64,000 nucleotides of DNA from an uncultured Bacteroidales bacterium (GCA_900547755.1 URIC01000003.1:1-64000); one strand, 5' to 3'; counted from the first letter of the stretch, positions 9,180 through 18,371 are shown. Notes: generated from the sequence alone by a model not told the origin. Made by a program: numbers and translations.

Positions 9180-9489
9180 AAGCAAGTTCGCCTTGAATAA
9201 TGAATTTAATGTCATCGGGGTCCATAAGCAGCTCATCGTCCTTTTTTACTTCTTTGGCTACGTAGGCCGTGAGAGCGTCAATGTCCACTTCCTCCTCGTC
9301 GTCTTCTTCCTCGGATGGGAGGGCGGTGAGTCCTTTGGACTCGTAGTAGTCCCAGATAATGTCTATCACCTCCAGTATTTCGTCGTCCGTGTATTTGTCT
9401 TTTATCTCTTCAGGGAGGAATGAGCGTATGAAGGAGACAGCCTCATCCTCGTCATAAGTCTTGAAATCGTCAGCCATAATTTTATTCAT
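9148..9489 (-). CDS. Acidic conserved hypothetical protein
   Basis: A 113-residue, very acidic protein with an EEEDDEEEVDID stretch near residues 60-71. No motif I can name. The first ATG at 9489 overlaps the rimM stop; an alternative ATG at 9477 (MADDFKTYDED) is equally possible. It is sandwiched between rimM and the OmpA-like gene with overlaps at both ends, so it is surely translated as part of that operon. No transmembrane segment is seen. Function unknown. Confidence 0.75.
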   Translation of the reverse strand: MNKIMADDFKTYDEDEAVSFIRSFLPEEIKDKYTDDEILEVIDIIWDYYESKGLTALPSEEEDDEEEVDIDALTAYVAKEVKKDDELLMDPDDIKFIIQGELAYEKTLDIFDD

Positions 9490-10030
9490 TTAAGTTTATC
9501 AGCCCGTCGGGCAGGGTAGTGCCTACAGTGCGGGTCTCCGGGTCTATGAAGTCAATGAAAGGCTCTGCCACAGGTACGTACAGGGTGGTGTCCCGTGGTG
9601 TGCGCACTATGAATAGGAGATTGGCGGTGGAGTCTTCGATACCGGTGATGTGGCCAAGCGGCCCATGCACGGAGTCTACCAGTTCGAAACCCTCGAGGTC
9701 ATCGGCATAAGCGCCCTCCTCGTCCGGTCCGGGATTTTCTCCTTCCCATTTCAGCAGGTCCTTCTTTAATATATAGATGTTTTTTCCGACAAAAAGTTTA
9801 GCGTCCACTTCGGAATCGACATCCTCAGGCTTCAGAAGTACCCCACGGGAGCCGCGTTCACGTATAGAGTCGATGAAGAAAGGGACATATATGCCGTCCA
9901 TTTCGCATACAAACATGGGGTGCGGCCCGAAGAAACCGGGGTCTACGGCCAATGTCGCGGCCAGCTCTCCGGCTACTCCGTGGGTCTTGGTGAACAGGCC
10001 CGCGCGTGTCAGTTCCTCGGAGGTAATCAT
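9482..10030 (-). CDS. rimM: Ribosome maturation factor RimM
   Basis: A 182-residue 16S rRNA processing factor that binds ribosomal protein S19 during assembly of the small-subunit head. The N-terminal RimM barrel begins with GLFTKTHGVAGEL, the classic GxxxKxHGxxGE pattern. The C-terminal PRC-barrel contains DSVHGPLGHITGIED and ends VPVAEPFIDFID. The start at 10030 overlaps the murA stop by 4 bases. Context is the murA-rimM pairing. Confidence 0.94.
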   Translation of the reverse strand: MITSEELTRAGLFTKTHGVAGELAATLAVDPGFFGPHPMFVCEMDGIYVPFFIDSIRERGSRGVLLKPEDVDSEVDAKLFVGKNIYILKKDLLKWEGENPGPDEEGAYADDLEGFELVDSVHGPLGHITGIEDSTANLLFIVRTPRDTTLYVPVAEPFIDFIDPETRTVGTTLPDGLINLNE

Positions 10031-11337
10031 TCGGCTCTTCTTATGTTTGCGCCCAGGGCGTTGAGGCGCTCGCCTATGCGCTCGTAGCCTCGGTCTATCT
10101 GGTCGATGTTCTGGATGTAGCTCGTACCCTTGGCTCCCAGGGCGGCTATAAGCATGGCTATTCCCGCGCGTATGTCCGGACTTACCATGTGGGTGGCATA
10201 TAGGCTTCCCAGCTTGCCGGAGCCTATCACGGCGGCGCGGTGCGGGTCACAAAGAATGATGCGGGCGCCCATGTCTATAAGTTTGTCCACGAAGAAGAGA
10301 CGGCTCTCGAACATTTTCTGGTGTATAAGCACTGACCCGCAGGCCTGAGTGGCTACCACCAGGAAGATACTGAGCAGGTCTGGGCTGAGACCGGGCCAGG
10401 GAGCATCGGCGAAGGTCATGATTGAACCGTCGATGAAGGTCTCTATCTGATAGGAGTCCCGCTCCGGGATATATATGTCGGAGCCTCTCTGCTCCATGGT
10501 TATACCCAGGCGGGCAAAGCAGTCAGGCATTATGCCCAGCTCCTGCATATCCACATTTTCCAGGGTAAGGGCAGAGCCGGTCATGGCGGCGATACCCACG
10601 AAGGAGCCTACCTCTATCATATCCGGCTGCATACGATGGGTGGTGCCGTGCAGGCTTTCCACACCGGTTATGTGAAGCAGGTTGGACGCCACGCCTTCTA
10701 TCTTGGCGCCCATGGATATGAGCATACGGCAAAGTTGCTGTATGTAGGGCTCGCAGGCGGCATTGTAGATTGTGGTTTCCCCTTTGGCCAGGACAGCGGC
10801 CAGGATAAGGTTGGCCGTGCCGGTCACGGAAGCCTCGTCAAGCAGCATATAGGTGCCGACAAGTCCTTTCGGGGCCCGTATGTCGTATATTTTCTTGTCG
10901 AAAATGTAGCGGAATTCCGCCCCTAACTTCTGCATGCCCAGGAAATGGGTGTCAAGGCGGCGGCGCCCTATCTTGTCACCGCCCGGTTTGGGCAGCACGG
11001 CATGGCCGTAACGGGCCACTAACGGACCTATTATCATTACCGAGCCGCGAAGTTTCTGCGCTTTTGAAATGAAAGCGGTGGTGGAGATATAGTCTATGTC
11101 TATGTCGTCGGCCTGGAACACGTATGTGTGCGCGTCCGTGCGCTCGGTCTTCACGCCCATGTCGCTCAGCAGGGAGATGAGGTTGCGCACATCCAGGATG
11201 TCCGGCACATTCTCTATTGTCACTTTTTCGGGGGTGAGCAAAGTGGCGCATATTACCTCCAGGGCCTCGTTTTTGGCACCCTGAGGGGTTACTTTTCCCG
11301 AGAGGCGGTGTCCGCCTTCAACTATGAACGTACTCAC
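10027..11337 (-). CDS. murA: UDP-N-acetylglucosamine 1-carboxyvinyltransferase
   Basis: First committed step of peptidoglycan synthesis: transfers enolpyruvate from PEP to UDP-GlcNAc; cytoplasmic. At 436 residues it has normal length, with GAKNEAL at 20-26 and the two-domain EPSP-synthase-like fold. The catalytic loop reads PKPGGDKIGRRRLD, so the position of the E. coli Cys115 is Asp121. Asp at this position is known to keep activity and to block fosfomycin alkylation. The stop overlaps rimM. An inverted repeat lies between this gene and the upstream DUF4290 gene. Confidence 0.95.
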   Translation of the reverse strand: MSTFIVEGGHRLSGKVTPQGAKNEALEVICATLLTPEKVTIENVPDILDVRNLISLLSDMGVKTERTDAHTYVFQADDIDIDYISTTAFISKAQKLRGSVMIIGPLVARYGHAVLPKPGGDKIGRRRLDTHFLGMQKLGAEFRYIFDKKIYDIRAPKGLVGTYMLLDEASVTGTANLILAAVLAKGETTIYNAACEPYIQQLCRMLISMGAKIEGVASNLLHITGVESLHGTTHRMQPDMIEVGSFVGIAAMTGSALTLENVDMQELGIMPDCFARLGITMEQRGSDIYIPERDSYQIETFIDGSIMTFADAPWPGLSPDLLSIFLVVATQACGSVLIHQKMFESRLFFVDKLIDMGARIILCDPHRAAVIGSGKLGSLYATHMVSPDIRAGIAMLIAALGAKGTSYIQNIDQIDRGYERIGERLNALGANIRRAE

Positions 11338-11384
11338 TGTCTTTTCTGTGTGTTTTTGGGGCTTGTTAACTTACTGCCGGCAGG

Positions 11385-11411
11385 CTTAAGTCCTCCTGAA
11401 AGGGACTTAAG
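11385..11411. repeat. Inverted repeat between DUF4290 gene and murA
   Basis: CTTAAGTCC (11385-11393) and GGACTTAAG (11403-11411) form a perfect 9-bp stem with a 9-base loop in the 86-base spacer. No long U-tract follows, so it may be an attenuator or mRNA-processing hairpin. Confidence 0.45.
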
Positions 11412-11423
11412 TCTGCCTTGAAC

Positions 11424-12047
11424 TCACTTTCTGCGGTGTCCCTGCCGGCGGTTCTGGTTGCCTTGCGGCACCTGAACCTCCTTGTATTCATGCAGCAGAT
11501 AGGTCTTGGGGTCGAGATTAATCTTGCCGTCCGAGTAGACCGCCAGGTCGCGCAATATCTTTGCATCGTCCACACCCTCTTTGTTGTGAATCAGCTGTAG
11601 TTTTTTCATGTGGTGCGCTATGAGGGATATGAGCATATCCTTGTCCTCGCCCTCCTCCAGGTCTGCAACCACCTGAATCATCTGCTCGATATTCTTGCCG
11701 TAGTGGCGCCAGCGTATACGGTTGTCGCTGTACGGGATAGTCCTGGGTACAGGGTGCTGTTCCTCTGCTGTCAGCACTTCAACGGGGAAGTCAATGTCAA
11801 GGGCGAATCCGCTCATTATATTGAGATGGTCCCATAGTTTCTGCTCCTTTTCAGGGGTATTGGCCTGCTGGGGGGTGAGTTTGCGCATCACGCCGACTAT
11901 GGCCATTGCAGCCAGCCGGCGTTCCTCGCGGTCCTCTATAGTAAGGCAATAGTCTACCATATTCTGGACATTGCGGCCATACTCGGGCATTACGAGCGGT
12001 TTCTTGTCCGTATTGTAGTCCATCGCGGGTATCGGTGTATCAGTCAT
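11424..12047 (-). CDS. DUF4290 domain protein
   Basis: A 207-residue cytoplasmic protein matching the Bacteroidetes DUF4290 family: N-terminal YNTDKKPLVMPEYGRNVQNM, then EDREERRLAAMAIVGVM, and a basic C-terminus QNRRQGHRRK. Function unknown. I chose ATG at 12047 over a TTG nine bases upstream. A near-perfect promoter places the transcription start at or within a few bases of this ATG, so the message may be leaderless. It heads the run DUF4290, murA, rimM, acidic protein, OmpA-like protein. Confidence 0.88.
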   Translation of the reverse strand: MTDTPIPAMDYNTDKKPLVMPEYGRNVQNMVDYCLTIEDREERRLAAMAIVGVMRKLTPQQANTPEKEQKLWDHLNIMSGFALDIDFPVEVLTAEEQHPVPRTIPYSDNRIRWRHYGKNIEQMIQVVADLEEGEDKDMLISLIAHHMKKLQLIHNKEGVDDAKILRDLAVYSDGKINLDPKTYLLHEYKEVQVPQGNQNRRQGHRRK

Positions 12048-12053
12048 AATTTG

Positions 12054-12085
12054 CAAAAATAACTATTTTTTCTCAAGAGTGCAAA
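12054..12085 (-). promoter_or_regulatory. Promoter of the DUF4290-murA operon
   Basis: On the minus strand TTTG (12082-12085), 20 bases, TATTTTTG (12054-12061): an exact match to the Bacteroidetes pattern. The -7 box ends only 6 bases before the ATG at 12047. Confidence 0.75.
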
Positions 12086-12112
12086 TCCGCTTCGCCGGGA
12101 TAACGCATTTCT

Positions 12113-12820
12113 CTACGAGCCGAGGACTTTGTTTTTGGGCTTGGTGGCCTGAAATTCCTTTAGGTATTCGGGCACACAGTATGCCGTGTCAAGGAATCGT
12201 CCTTCGCGGAATGCCTTGTCGCTCAGAGCCATCATACCCCGGGCATCCGGAGCGATGCGTGTACGCATTTCCACACCCGGCAGTGCGCCGTACAGGGGCT
12301 CGGCCTTGACTGCTCCCGGACCTATAATCACCAATTTACGTCCTTGTGCGAGTAGGTCGGAAAAGGAATCCGGCTCCAGAATAAGCGGACGCACCGGTTG
12401 CACCTCGTGCAGGTGGAAGTCGTAGGTGGCTGTGTACACCTCCATACGGCGGGCGTCAAGCATCGGTACAAGGAGTTCGTCTCCCTGCCAGTCGAAGCAG
12501 GAGAACATGGCCTGTACGGCCATAATCTGTAGGGTCGGCACCCCTATGAGGGGTATGTCCATGCCCATGCACAGCCCCTTTGCAAGGCTCAGTCCTATGC
12601 GCAGCCCGGTATAGGAGCCGGGTCCGATGCTGACTCCTACGGCATCCGGCTTGCGGTCATGTCGGTCCAGATAGTCCAGACATTCCTGCACGAAGGTCGC
12701 CAGGAGACGGGCATGGTTCATCCCTTCTTCTTCCTTTTTCTCGAACTGCACCTCACCTTCGGCGCAGACGGCTACCGAGCAACTTGCTCCCGATGTCTCT
12801 ATGTTGAGTATGGTTGTCAT
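12113..12820 (-). CDS. tsaB: tRNA threonylcarbamoyladenosine biosynthesis protein TsaB
   Basis: A 235-residue ASKHA-fold protein that partners TsaD and TsaE in making t6A37 of ANN-decoding tRNAs. The N-terminal MTTILNIETSGASCSVAV and the GVSIGPGSYTGLRIGLSLAKGL region are TsaB signatures. It starts one base after the FAD dehydrogenase stop codon, so it is in the recJ-recQ-FAD-tsaB run and is the last gene of it. The next gene, DUF4290, has its own promoter. Confidence 0.94.
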   Translation of the reverse strand: MTTILNIETSGASCSVAVCAEGEVQFEKKEEEGMNHARLLATFVQECLDYLDRHDRKPDAVGVSIGPGSYTGLRIGLSLAKGLCMGMDIPLIGVPTLQIMAVQAMFSCFDWQGDELLVPMLDARRMEVYTATYDFHLHEVQPVRPLILEPDSFSDLLAQGRKLVIIGPGAVKAEPLYGALPGVEMRTRIAPDARGMMALSDKAFREGRFLDTAYCVPEYLKEFQATKPKNKVLGS

Positions 12821-12821
12821 T

Positions 12822-14399
12822 TTATTCTTGAATGTTTTTTAAGTTTGCTGCCACAGCCTGTGCGCAGCGTATTCCGTCGATTGCGGCGCTTACAATTCCG
12901 CCGGCATATCCGGCACCCTCGCCGCATGGGTATATTCCCGGCACGCTGATATGGGTAAGGGCCACGGGGTCGCGCGGGATTCGTACGGGCGAGGACGTGC
13001 GGCTCTCCAGTCCCACAAGGATGGCTTCCGGCGTAAGGAAGCCACGGCTCTTGCGCCCGAAGCGCCGCAGTCCCTCTTGCAGACGCCGGGATATGAACGG
13101 TGGCAGCAGGAAGTGCAGCGGCAGGCTTATCAGCCCCGGCACGTAGGAGGTGGAGGGGAGCGAGACGCTGACTTTAGAGGAACAGAAGTCGGTCATCCGT
13201 TGTGCCGGCGCGCGCAGCGAGCCTCCGGCGGCCATATAGAACTCATGCTCCAGACCCTCTTGCAGTTCCATCATTTCAAGCGGCCCGTGGTGTGAATACC
13301 CTTCTATGTCGCCGGGATGTACCTCTACCACCATACCGGAATTGGCCCATCGCGAGGAGCGCGAGGAGGCTGACATTCCGTTGACTACGAGCTGCCCCGG
13401 CCCAGTGGCGGCCGGGACTATGACACCGCCCGGGCACATACAGAAGCTGTAGACGCCGCGTCCCTCCACTTGCTCTACAAAGGAGTACTCGGCGGCGGGC
13501 AGCCATTTGCCGCGCCCCTTAGGGTCGTGGTACTGGATAGAGTCGATTAGTTGCTGCGGATGCTCCAGGCGCACACCTATGGCCAGTCCCTTGGCCTCCA
13601 AGGGTATGCCGGCGGCGTGCAGCATACGGTAGGTGTCGCGCGCGGAATGGCCGGTGGCCAGGATTACGGGGCCGCGATGCTCGGTGCCGTCTGAGAGTGT
13701 TACTCCTCTGACCGCCCCCTCTTCCATAATCAGGCCCTCCGCTCTGGAGTGGAACATCACACGTCCGCCTGCCTCCTCGATGGTATGGCGCATGGCCTTG
13801 ATTACTTCCGGCAGACGGTCGGAACCTATGTGCGGATGAGCCTCTATCATAATGTCAGGGCTGGCTCCGTGTCGCACGAAGGTGGCCAGAACCTCTTCCA
13901 CATTGCCGCGTTTTTTGGAGCGGGTGTAGAGTTTGCCGTCGGAATAAGCGCCGGCGCCTCCTTCCCCGAAGCTGTAGTTGGTGTCCGGGTCCACAGTCCC
14001 TTCGCGACTTATACGGCTGAGTATCGCTCTCCTCTCGTCCACATCGGCGCCCCGTTCCAGTACAATAGGACGGATGCCTTCCTCCAGTGCCTTGAGGGCG
14101 GCGAACAGACCGGCCGGTCCGGCCCCCACTATCACGACGCGGGGACTGTTCTCTGTGAGCGCGGGCAGTTCGGGAGCAGGGGGGCAGATTGATGGTACCT
14201 CACGGTCCGGGGAAGTGGCCAGGCGCACGCGCAGGTTTATCATGACGCGTCGCTGGCGGGCGTCAATGGAACGGCGGACTATGCGCAAGTCCCTTATGTC
14301 GCCCGGACGCAGATGTGCCGTCTTGGCGGCCTCATCTCCGAGCAGGAAGGGTGTGGCGGCTACCTGAGGCGTGGTCCTGATGTCAATATCCTGTATCAT
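12822..14399 (-). CDS. FAD-dependent dehydrogenase (COG2509-like)
   Basis: A 525-residue flavoprotein. The dinucleotide-binding motif VVIVGAGPAGLFAALKAL starts at about residue 88, followed at a distance by YSFGEGGAGAYSDGKLYTR and a C-terminal GIYPCGEGAGYAGGIVSAA, which is the FAD-contacting end typical of this family. An N-terminal domain of about 80 residues precedes it, and contains a RRSIDARQRRVMINLRV stretch characteristic of these proteins. Substrate unknown. It is 19 bases downstream of recQ and 1 base upstream of tsaB. Confidence 0.87.
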   Translation of the reverse strand: MIQDIDIRTTPQVAATPFLLGDEAAKTAHLRPGDIRDLRIVRRSIDARQRRVMINLRVRLATSPDREVPSICPPAPELPALTENSPRVVIVGAGPAGLFAALKALEEGIRPIVLERGADVDERRAILSRISREGTVDPDTNYSFGEGGAGAYSDGKLYTRSKKRGNVEEVLATFVRHGASPDIMIEAHPHIGSDRLPEVIKAMRHTIEEAGGRVMFHSRAEGLIMEEGAVRGVTLSDGTEHRGPVILATGHSARDTYRMLHAAGIPLEAKGLAIGVRLEHPQQLIDSIQYHDPKGRGKWLPAAEYSFVEQVEGRGVYSFCMCPGGVIVPAATGPGQLVVNGMSASSRSSRWANSGMVVEVHPGDIEGYSHHGPLEMMELQEGLEHEFYMAAGGSLRAPAQRMTDFCSSKVSVSLPSTSYVPGLISLPLHFLLPPFISRRLQEGLRRFGRKSRGFLTPEAILVGLESRTSSPVRIPRDPVALTHISVPGIYPCGEGAGYAGGIVSAAIDGIRCAQAVAANLKNIQE

Positions 14400-14418
14400 T
14401 TCGCTCTGTGATTTCTCG

Positions 14419-16284
14419 TTATTGTTTTTTGTAGATACGGCCTCGTGCGGGGTCTTCTGCGGTGGTGAGGATACCTTGTTCGGTCAATGTGTCAAGCATC
14501 TCCACGGCCTGGCGGCCGTAAGGGTGGAAAAGGGGTATGGCCTCATGTACACTTATTCCTTCGGGGCGGTTTTCCATCAGTTCGCACACGTAAAGGCGTA
14601 TGTCCCGGAGGCGCTCGGCATCCGGCGCGCTGTGACGCTGCCGGCAGATGTCGCAGTTGCCGCAAGGTACGGGCTCTTTTTCCCCGAAATAGGATAGGAT
14701 GCGTGCGGCCCGGCAGCCGTATTCGCCGGTGGCATATCGCAGCACGGACTCATAGCGGCGGGTCATAGCCTCTTTGCGCTCGCGGAAGAGACGTCTGGGG
14801 AGGGTTATGGACCGAGGTTCCTCACGGGCCGTGGGAAGCATTATCAGCGGTTCGGTACGGCGCGGTATGTATGACACCGTTCCGGCACGGCGCAGCCGGT
14901 TGAATGTGTCGTAAATTTCCTTAAGCTCAAGCCCGGTCTCCGAGGAGATACGCCGCTCGGGACAGGGCACATAGTCAGCGAATACTCCCGGGCAGTTCCG
15001 CAATACGGAGCGGAGTATCATCTCTGTGCGCCCGTCGGGGTCCGGCACGGAATACAATTCCTCTCGCGTACATTCTATCCGGATGCGCGCCGCGCCTGCT
15101 TTCTCGTCCAGATAGTCCATGTATCCGGCTATGCCGAGCAGAGTGAGCGAGTTCTCCACTTGCTTGCGCTGCATACCGAAAGTGAGGCAAAATTTATCTA
15201 TGTCGAAGGGGTAGATACGTTCATATCCCTCGCCGAGAGCCACATTCAGGAAGTTGCATACCCGTTCATATACCCGCAGTATGACGGCATCCGGGGGAAA
15301 AGCCTCGGTAAGCCGTCTTTTCATGCGTGCGGCGGCCATCTTGTCCAGCAGAATCACGGCATAGCTTTGAAGGCCGTCGCGTCCGGCACGTCCCGCCTCC
15401 TGGTAATACTCCTCAAGTGAGGGTGGCAAGTCCCAGTGTATCACAGTGCGGACATCCGGTTTGTCTATGCCCATGCCGAAGGCGTTTGTAGCTACCATAA
15501 GCCGACATTCTCCCCGCTTCCAGGCGGCTATGCGTTCTTCTTTCACTTCAAAGTCCAGCCCGGCGTGAAAAGGAAGTGCGCTTATGCCACGGCGCTGGAG
15601 CTCGCCGGCAATCTCGGAGGTAAGGGCGCGGCTCCGCACATACAGGATAGAGGTTCCCGGCACACGGTCCAGAATAAGCTCGGCCATGGCGAACTTGTCT
15701 TCGGTGCGCCGCACCACGTAGCTGATGTTGGGGCGTGCGAAGGAGGTGCTGAAGTATTGCCTCTCCTTGAACCGTAGCACACGGCAGATGTCATCCGCCA
15801 CTGCCGGCGTGGCTGAAGCGGTGAGTGCCAGGAAAGGAACTGAAGGGGGGAGTATTTTACGCAGCGAGGCTATGTTGAGGTAAGCCGGACGGAAGTCGTA
15901 GCCCCATTGGGAGATGCAGTGTGCCTCGTCGGCCACCACAAGGGTGATTCGCTTCAGGGTGCGCAGTTCGTCAAGGAATCGGCGCGAGAGCAGCCTTTCG
16001 GGCGCCACGTATAGGAACGAGCAATGGCCGGTGGCCAGGGAACGCCACACCTGGTTTGTCTCGCCGAGGGTCATGGAGGAGTGAAGGAAAGCGGCTTTGA
16101 CGCCATGCTCGCGCAGGTTATCCACCTGGTCCTTCATCAACGCTATGAGGGGAGTCACAACCAGGGTGACGCCTCCGAGCACAAGGCCCGGTACCTGGAA
16201 TGTGACGGACTTGCCGGCGCCGGTGGGAAGCAGTCCCAGGGTGTCGTGTCCGGACAGCACGGAGTCTATTATCTCGCGCTGCAT
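14419..16284 (-). CDS. recQ: RecQ-family ATP-dependent DNA helicase
   Basis: 3'-5' superfamily 2 DNA helicase. From the ATG at 16284: Walker A LLPTGAGKS at 18-26, DEAH box at 119-122, helicase C domain with GRAGRDG, RQC zinc site (CRAARILSYF, then CGNCDICRQ) near residues 520-560. I see no HRDC domain. The same frame stays open upstream to a stop at 16348-16350 and encodes LRKYWGYDSFRP directly before the ATG. This is RecQ motif 0, so the true protein very likely begins earlier, yet no ATG, GTG or TTG exists in those 21 codons. It is 57 bases after recJ. Confidence 0.9.
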   Translation of the reverse strand: MQREIIDSVLSGHDTLGLLPTGAGKSVTFQVPGLVLGGVTLVVTPLIALMKDQVDNLREHGVKAAFLHSSMTLGETNQVWRSLATGHCSFLYVAPERLLSRRFLDELRTLKRITLVVADEAHCISQWGYDFRPAYLNIASLRKILPPSVPFLALTASATPAVADDICRVLRFKERQYFSTSFARPNISYVVRRTEDKFAMAELILDRVPGTSILYVRSRALTSEIAGELQRRGISALPFHAGLDFEVKEERIAAWKRGECRLMVATNAFGMGIDKPDVRTVIHWDLPPSLEEYYQEAGRAGRDGLQSYAVILLDKMAAARMKRRLTEAFPPDAVILRVYERVCNFLNVALGEGYERIYPFDIDKFCLTFGMQRKQVENSLTLLGIAGYMDYLDEKAGAARIRIECTREELYSVPDPDGRTEMILRSVLRNCPGVFADYVPCPERRISSETGLELKEIYDTFNRLRRAGTVSYIPRRTEPLIMLPTAREEPRSITLPRRLFRERKEAMTRRYESVLRYATGEYGCRAARILSYFGEKEPVPCGNCDICRQRHSAPDAERLRDIRLYVCELMENRPEGISVHEAIPLFHPYGRQAVEMLDTLTEQGILTTAEDPARGRIYKKQ

Positions 16285-16404
16285 GGGGCGGAACGAGTCG
16301 TAGCCCCAATATTTTCTGAGTATGTCAAGCGGGTCCGGTGAGATGACTTATGTGTGTTTGAAAGACAGCCTGTGAGTCCGGGGTCGTGCCGGGGTCGCGG
16401 CCTC

Positions 16405-18135
16405 TTATTTGGATGGACGTATGTCGCGTATCATCAACTGCACCTTCTCTCCACGGGTGGGATGTTTGGTCTCCTCGATGGTGTAGATGATGTCTATGGG
16501 CTTGTGGGCATGGATATGCTCGAAGTACGGAGCCATATTGAAGGCGATGGCGTTCATTACGCGGCTGGTGGAGTTGTCCTCCAGTTCCAGTTTGATATGC
16601 TCCATATTTTTGCCCACGAGCTTGGAGGTGCCGAAATCAAATACGTTTTTGGTTATGAACACCGGCTTTTGGTTGCCCGGTCCGAAGGGATTGAACTTAC
16701 GCAGATATGTCAGCAGTTCGGAATTAATCTGGGAGAAAGTGATTTCCGCGTCTATGTCAAGCTGAGGCTCCAGCTGGGTGGGCAGGATATGCTCGGCCAC
16801 ATATTCCTCAAACAAACGCGAGAATTCCGGTACATTTTCCTCTTTAAGGGTAAGTCCTACGGCGTAGGTGTGTCCGCCGAAGTTCTCCAGCAGGTGTCGG
16901 GCAGACTCTACTGCGGCGTAAATGTCGAATCCCTGTACCGAGCGGGCCGAGCCTGTGGCCACTCCGTCGGACAGGGTGAGTACTACGCTGGGCTTGTAGT
17001 ACAATTCGGTGAGACGGGAGGCCACGATGCCGATTATACCCTTGTGCCAGTCTTTGTTGCAAATCACTATCGAGCGGCGCTCGCGCTGCACCTTCACGTC
17101 GCGGCCTATAAGCATATTGGCCTCTTCGGTTATGCGCTTGTCCAGTTCTTTGCGGTCCTTGTTGTACTGGTCTATGGCGGCTCCTTTTTCATAAGCGTCG
17201 TGCAGGTCGCGGCTCACCAACAGGTCTACGGCCTCGATGCCGCTCTGCATACGCCCGGAGGCATTGATGCGCGGGCCTATCTTGAATATTACGTCGGATA
17301 TGGTGATATCCTTGTTCGTGAGCTTACAGATGCGGATTATGCTGCGCAACCCCAGGTTGGGGTTGGAATTCAGCCGCCTCAGGCCGTGGTAAGCCATGAC
17401 GCGGTTCTCGTCTACAATCGGCACCAGGTCGGCGGCTATGCTTACGGCCACCAGGTCCAGGAGGCTTTCCAGCTCGTTGTGGTTGCTCAGGCCGTTGCTC
17501 ATGGCAAAACCCTGCATGAATTTGAATCCTACGCCGCAGCCGCTGAGATGCGGACAGGGGTAGGTGCTGTCGGGCATTTTAGGATTCAGAATCGCCACAG
17601 CCGGGGGGAGTTGCTCGTCCGGCATGTGGTGGTCGCAGATTATGAAATCTATCCCTTTGGATTTGGCGTATTCAATCTCTTCTATGGCTTTTATGCCGCA
17701 GTCCAGCACTATTATGAGTTTGACTCCGCTGTCGGCGGCATACTCTATGCTCTTACGGGATATTCCATACCCTTCTTCGTAGCGGGTGGGGATGTAATAT
17801 TCGATGTTGGAATAGTAATTCTGTAGGTATTTGTATACCAGGGCTACGGCTGTGGTGCCGTCTACGTCATAGTCGCCGTAGACAATAATCCGCTCCTTGG
17901 CGCCCATTGCTTTGTTAAGGCGGTTCACGGCCTTGTCCATGTCCGGCATGAGGAAAGGGTCGTGCAGGTCGGCTATAGATGGGGCGAAAAAGCGGTCGGC
18001 GGCTTCGGGCGAATCAACACCGCGCCTGAGCAGCAGCTCCGCGACAGCCTCGTCACCCCCGAGATGTTCGGCCAGGGGCGCTGCCAGCTTTTGTTGCTGC
18101 AGGGTCAGGGGGAGATAATTCCATTTCTTAATCAT
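16405..18135 (-). CDS. recJ: Single-stranded-DNA-specific exonuclease RecJ
   Basis: 5'-3' single-strand DNA exonuclease used in recombination and mismatch repair. 576 residues, normal length. DHH-phosphoesterase motifs are present: GDYDVDGTTA at about 87-96, CDHHMPD at about 167-173, and the DHHA1 domain with ICNKDWHKGIIGIVASRL and GGHTYAVGL. The C-terminal OB-like domain ends in IRDIRPSK. It heads the minus-strand run recJ, recQ, FAD dehydrogenase, tsaB and has a good promoter about 115 bases upstream. Confidence 0.96.
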   Translation of the reverse strand: MIKKWNYLPLTLQQQKLAAPLAEHLGGDEAVAELLLRRGVDSPEAADRFFAPSIADLHDPFLMPDMDKAVNRLNKAMGAKERIIVYGDYDVDGTTAVALVYKYLQNYYSNIEYYIPTRYEEGYGISRKSIEYAADSGVKLIIVLDCGIKAIEEIEYAKSKGIDFIICDHHMPDEQLPPAVAILNPKMPDSTYPCPHLSGCGVGFKFMQGFAMSNGLSNHNELESLLDLVAVSIAADLVPIVDENRVMAYHGLRRLNSNPNLGLRSIIRICKLTNKDITISDVIFKIGPRINASGRMQSGIEAVDLLVSRDLHDAYEKGAAIDQYNKDRKELDKRITEEANMLIGRDVKVQRERRSIVICNKDWHKGIIGIVASRLTELYYKPSVVLTLSDGVATGSARSVQGFDIYAAVESARHLLENFGGHTYAVGLTLKEENVPEFSRLFEEYVAEHILPTQLEPQLDIDAEITFSQINSELLTYLRKFNPFGPGNQKPVFITKNVFDFGTSKLVGKNMEHIKLELEDNSTSRVMNAIAFNMAPYFEHIHAHKPIDIIYTIEETKHPTRGEKVQLMIRDIRPSK

Positions 18136-18140
18136 CGATA

Positions 18141-18170
18141 GTGCTGATTATTAAGGGTGCTGATTATTAA
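18141..18170. repeat. Short tandem repeat in the recJ leader
   Basis: GTGCTGATTATTAA occurs at 18141-18154 and 18157-18170, period 16, directly upstream of the recJ start. Likely a small slippage duplication in the 5' untranslated region. Confidence 0.6.
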
Positions 18171-18256
18171 CAACTTGTGCGGTAAATTGCGAGGAAAGCG
18201 CCGCCATTGGTAAAGGCGGCTGACAAGTGAGAGTATATTCCGAGGCCGAGATAATG

Positions 18257-18288
18257 CAAAATTACAAAAAAAATCGCACCTACACAAA
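18257..18288 (-). promoter_or_regulatory. Promoter of recJ operon
   Basis: On the minus strand TTTG (18285-18288), 20 bases, TAATTTTG (18257-18264), an exact Bacteroidetes pattern. It predicts a leader of about 115 bases before recJ that includes the tandem repeat at 18141-18170. Confidence 0.7.
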
Positions 18289-18371
18289 CCTCGCCGCACA
18301 TTTTCCATCCACTTTTATGTGGATGTGAGCGGATTTGGGTATAGGGGTGAATAACTTGTAGGAACCGTGGG

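Noticed and set aside
16354..17826. 490-codon open frame on the plus strand
   Set aside because: It lies wholly antisense to recJ, which has all RecJ motifs; composition is a mirror of the GC-rich gene and no domain is visible.
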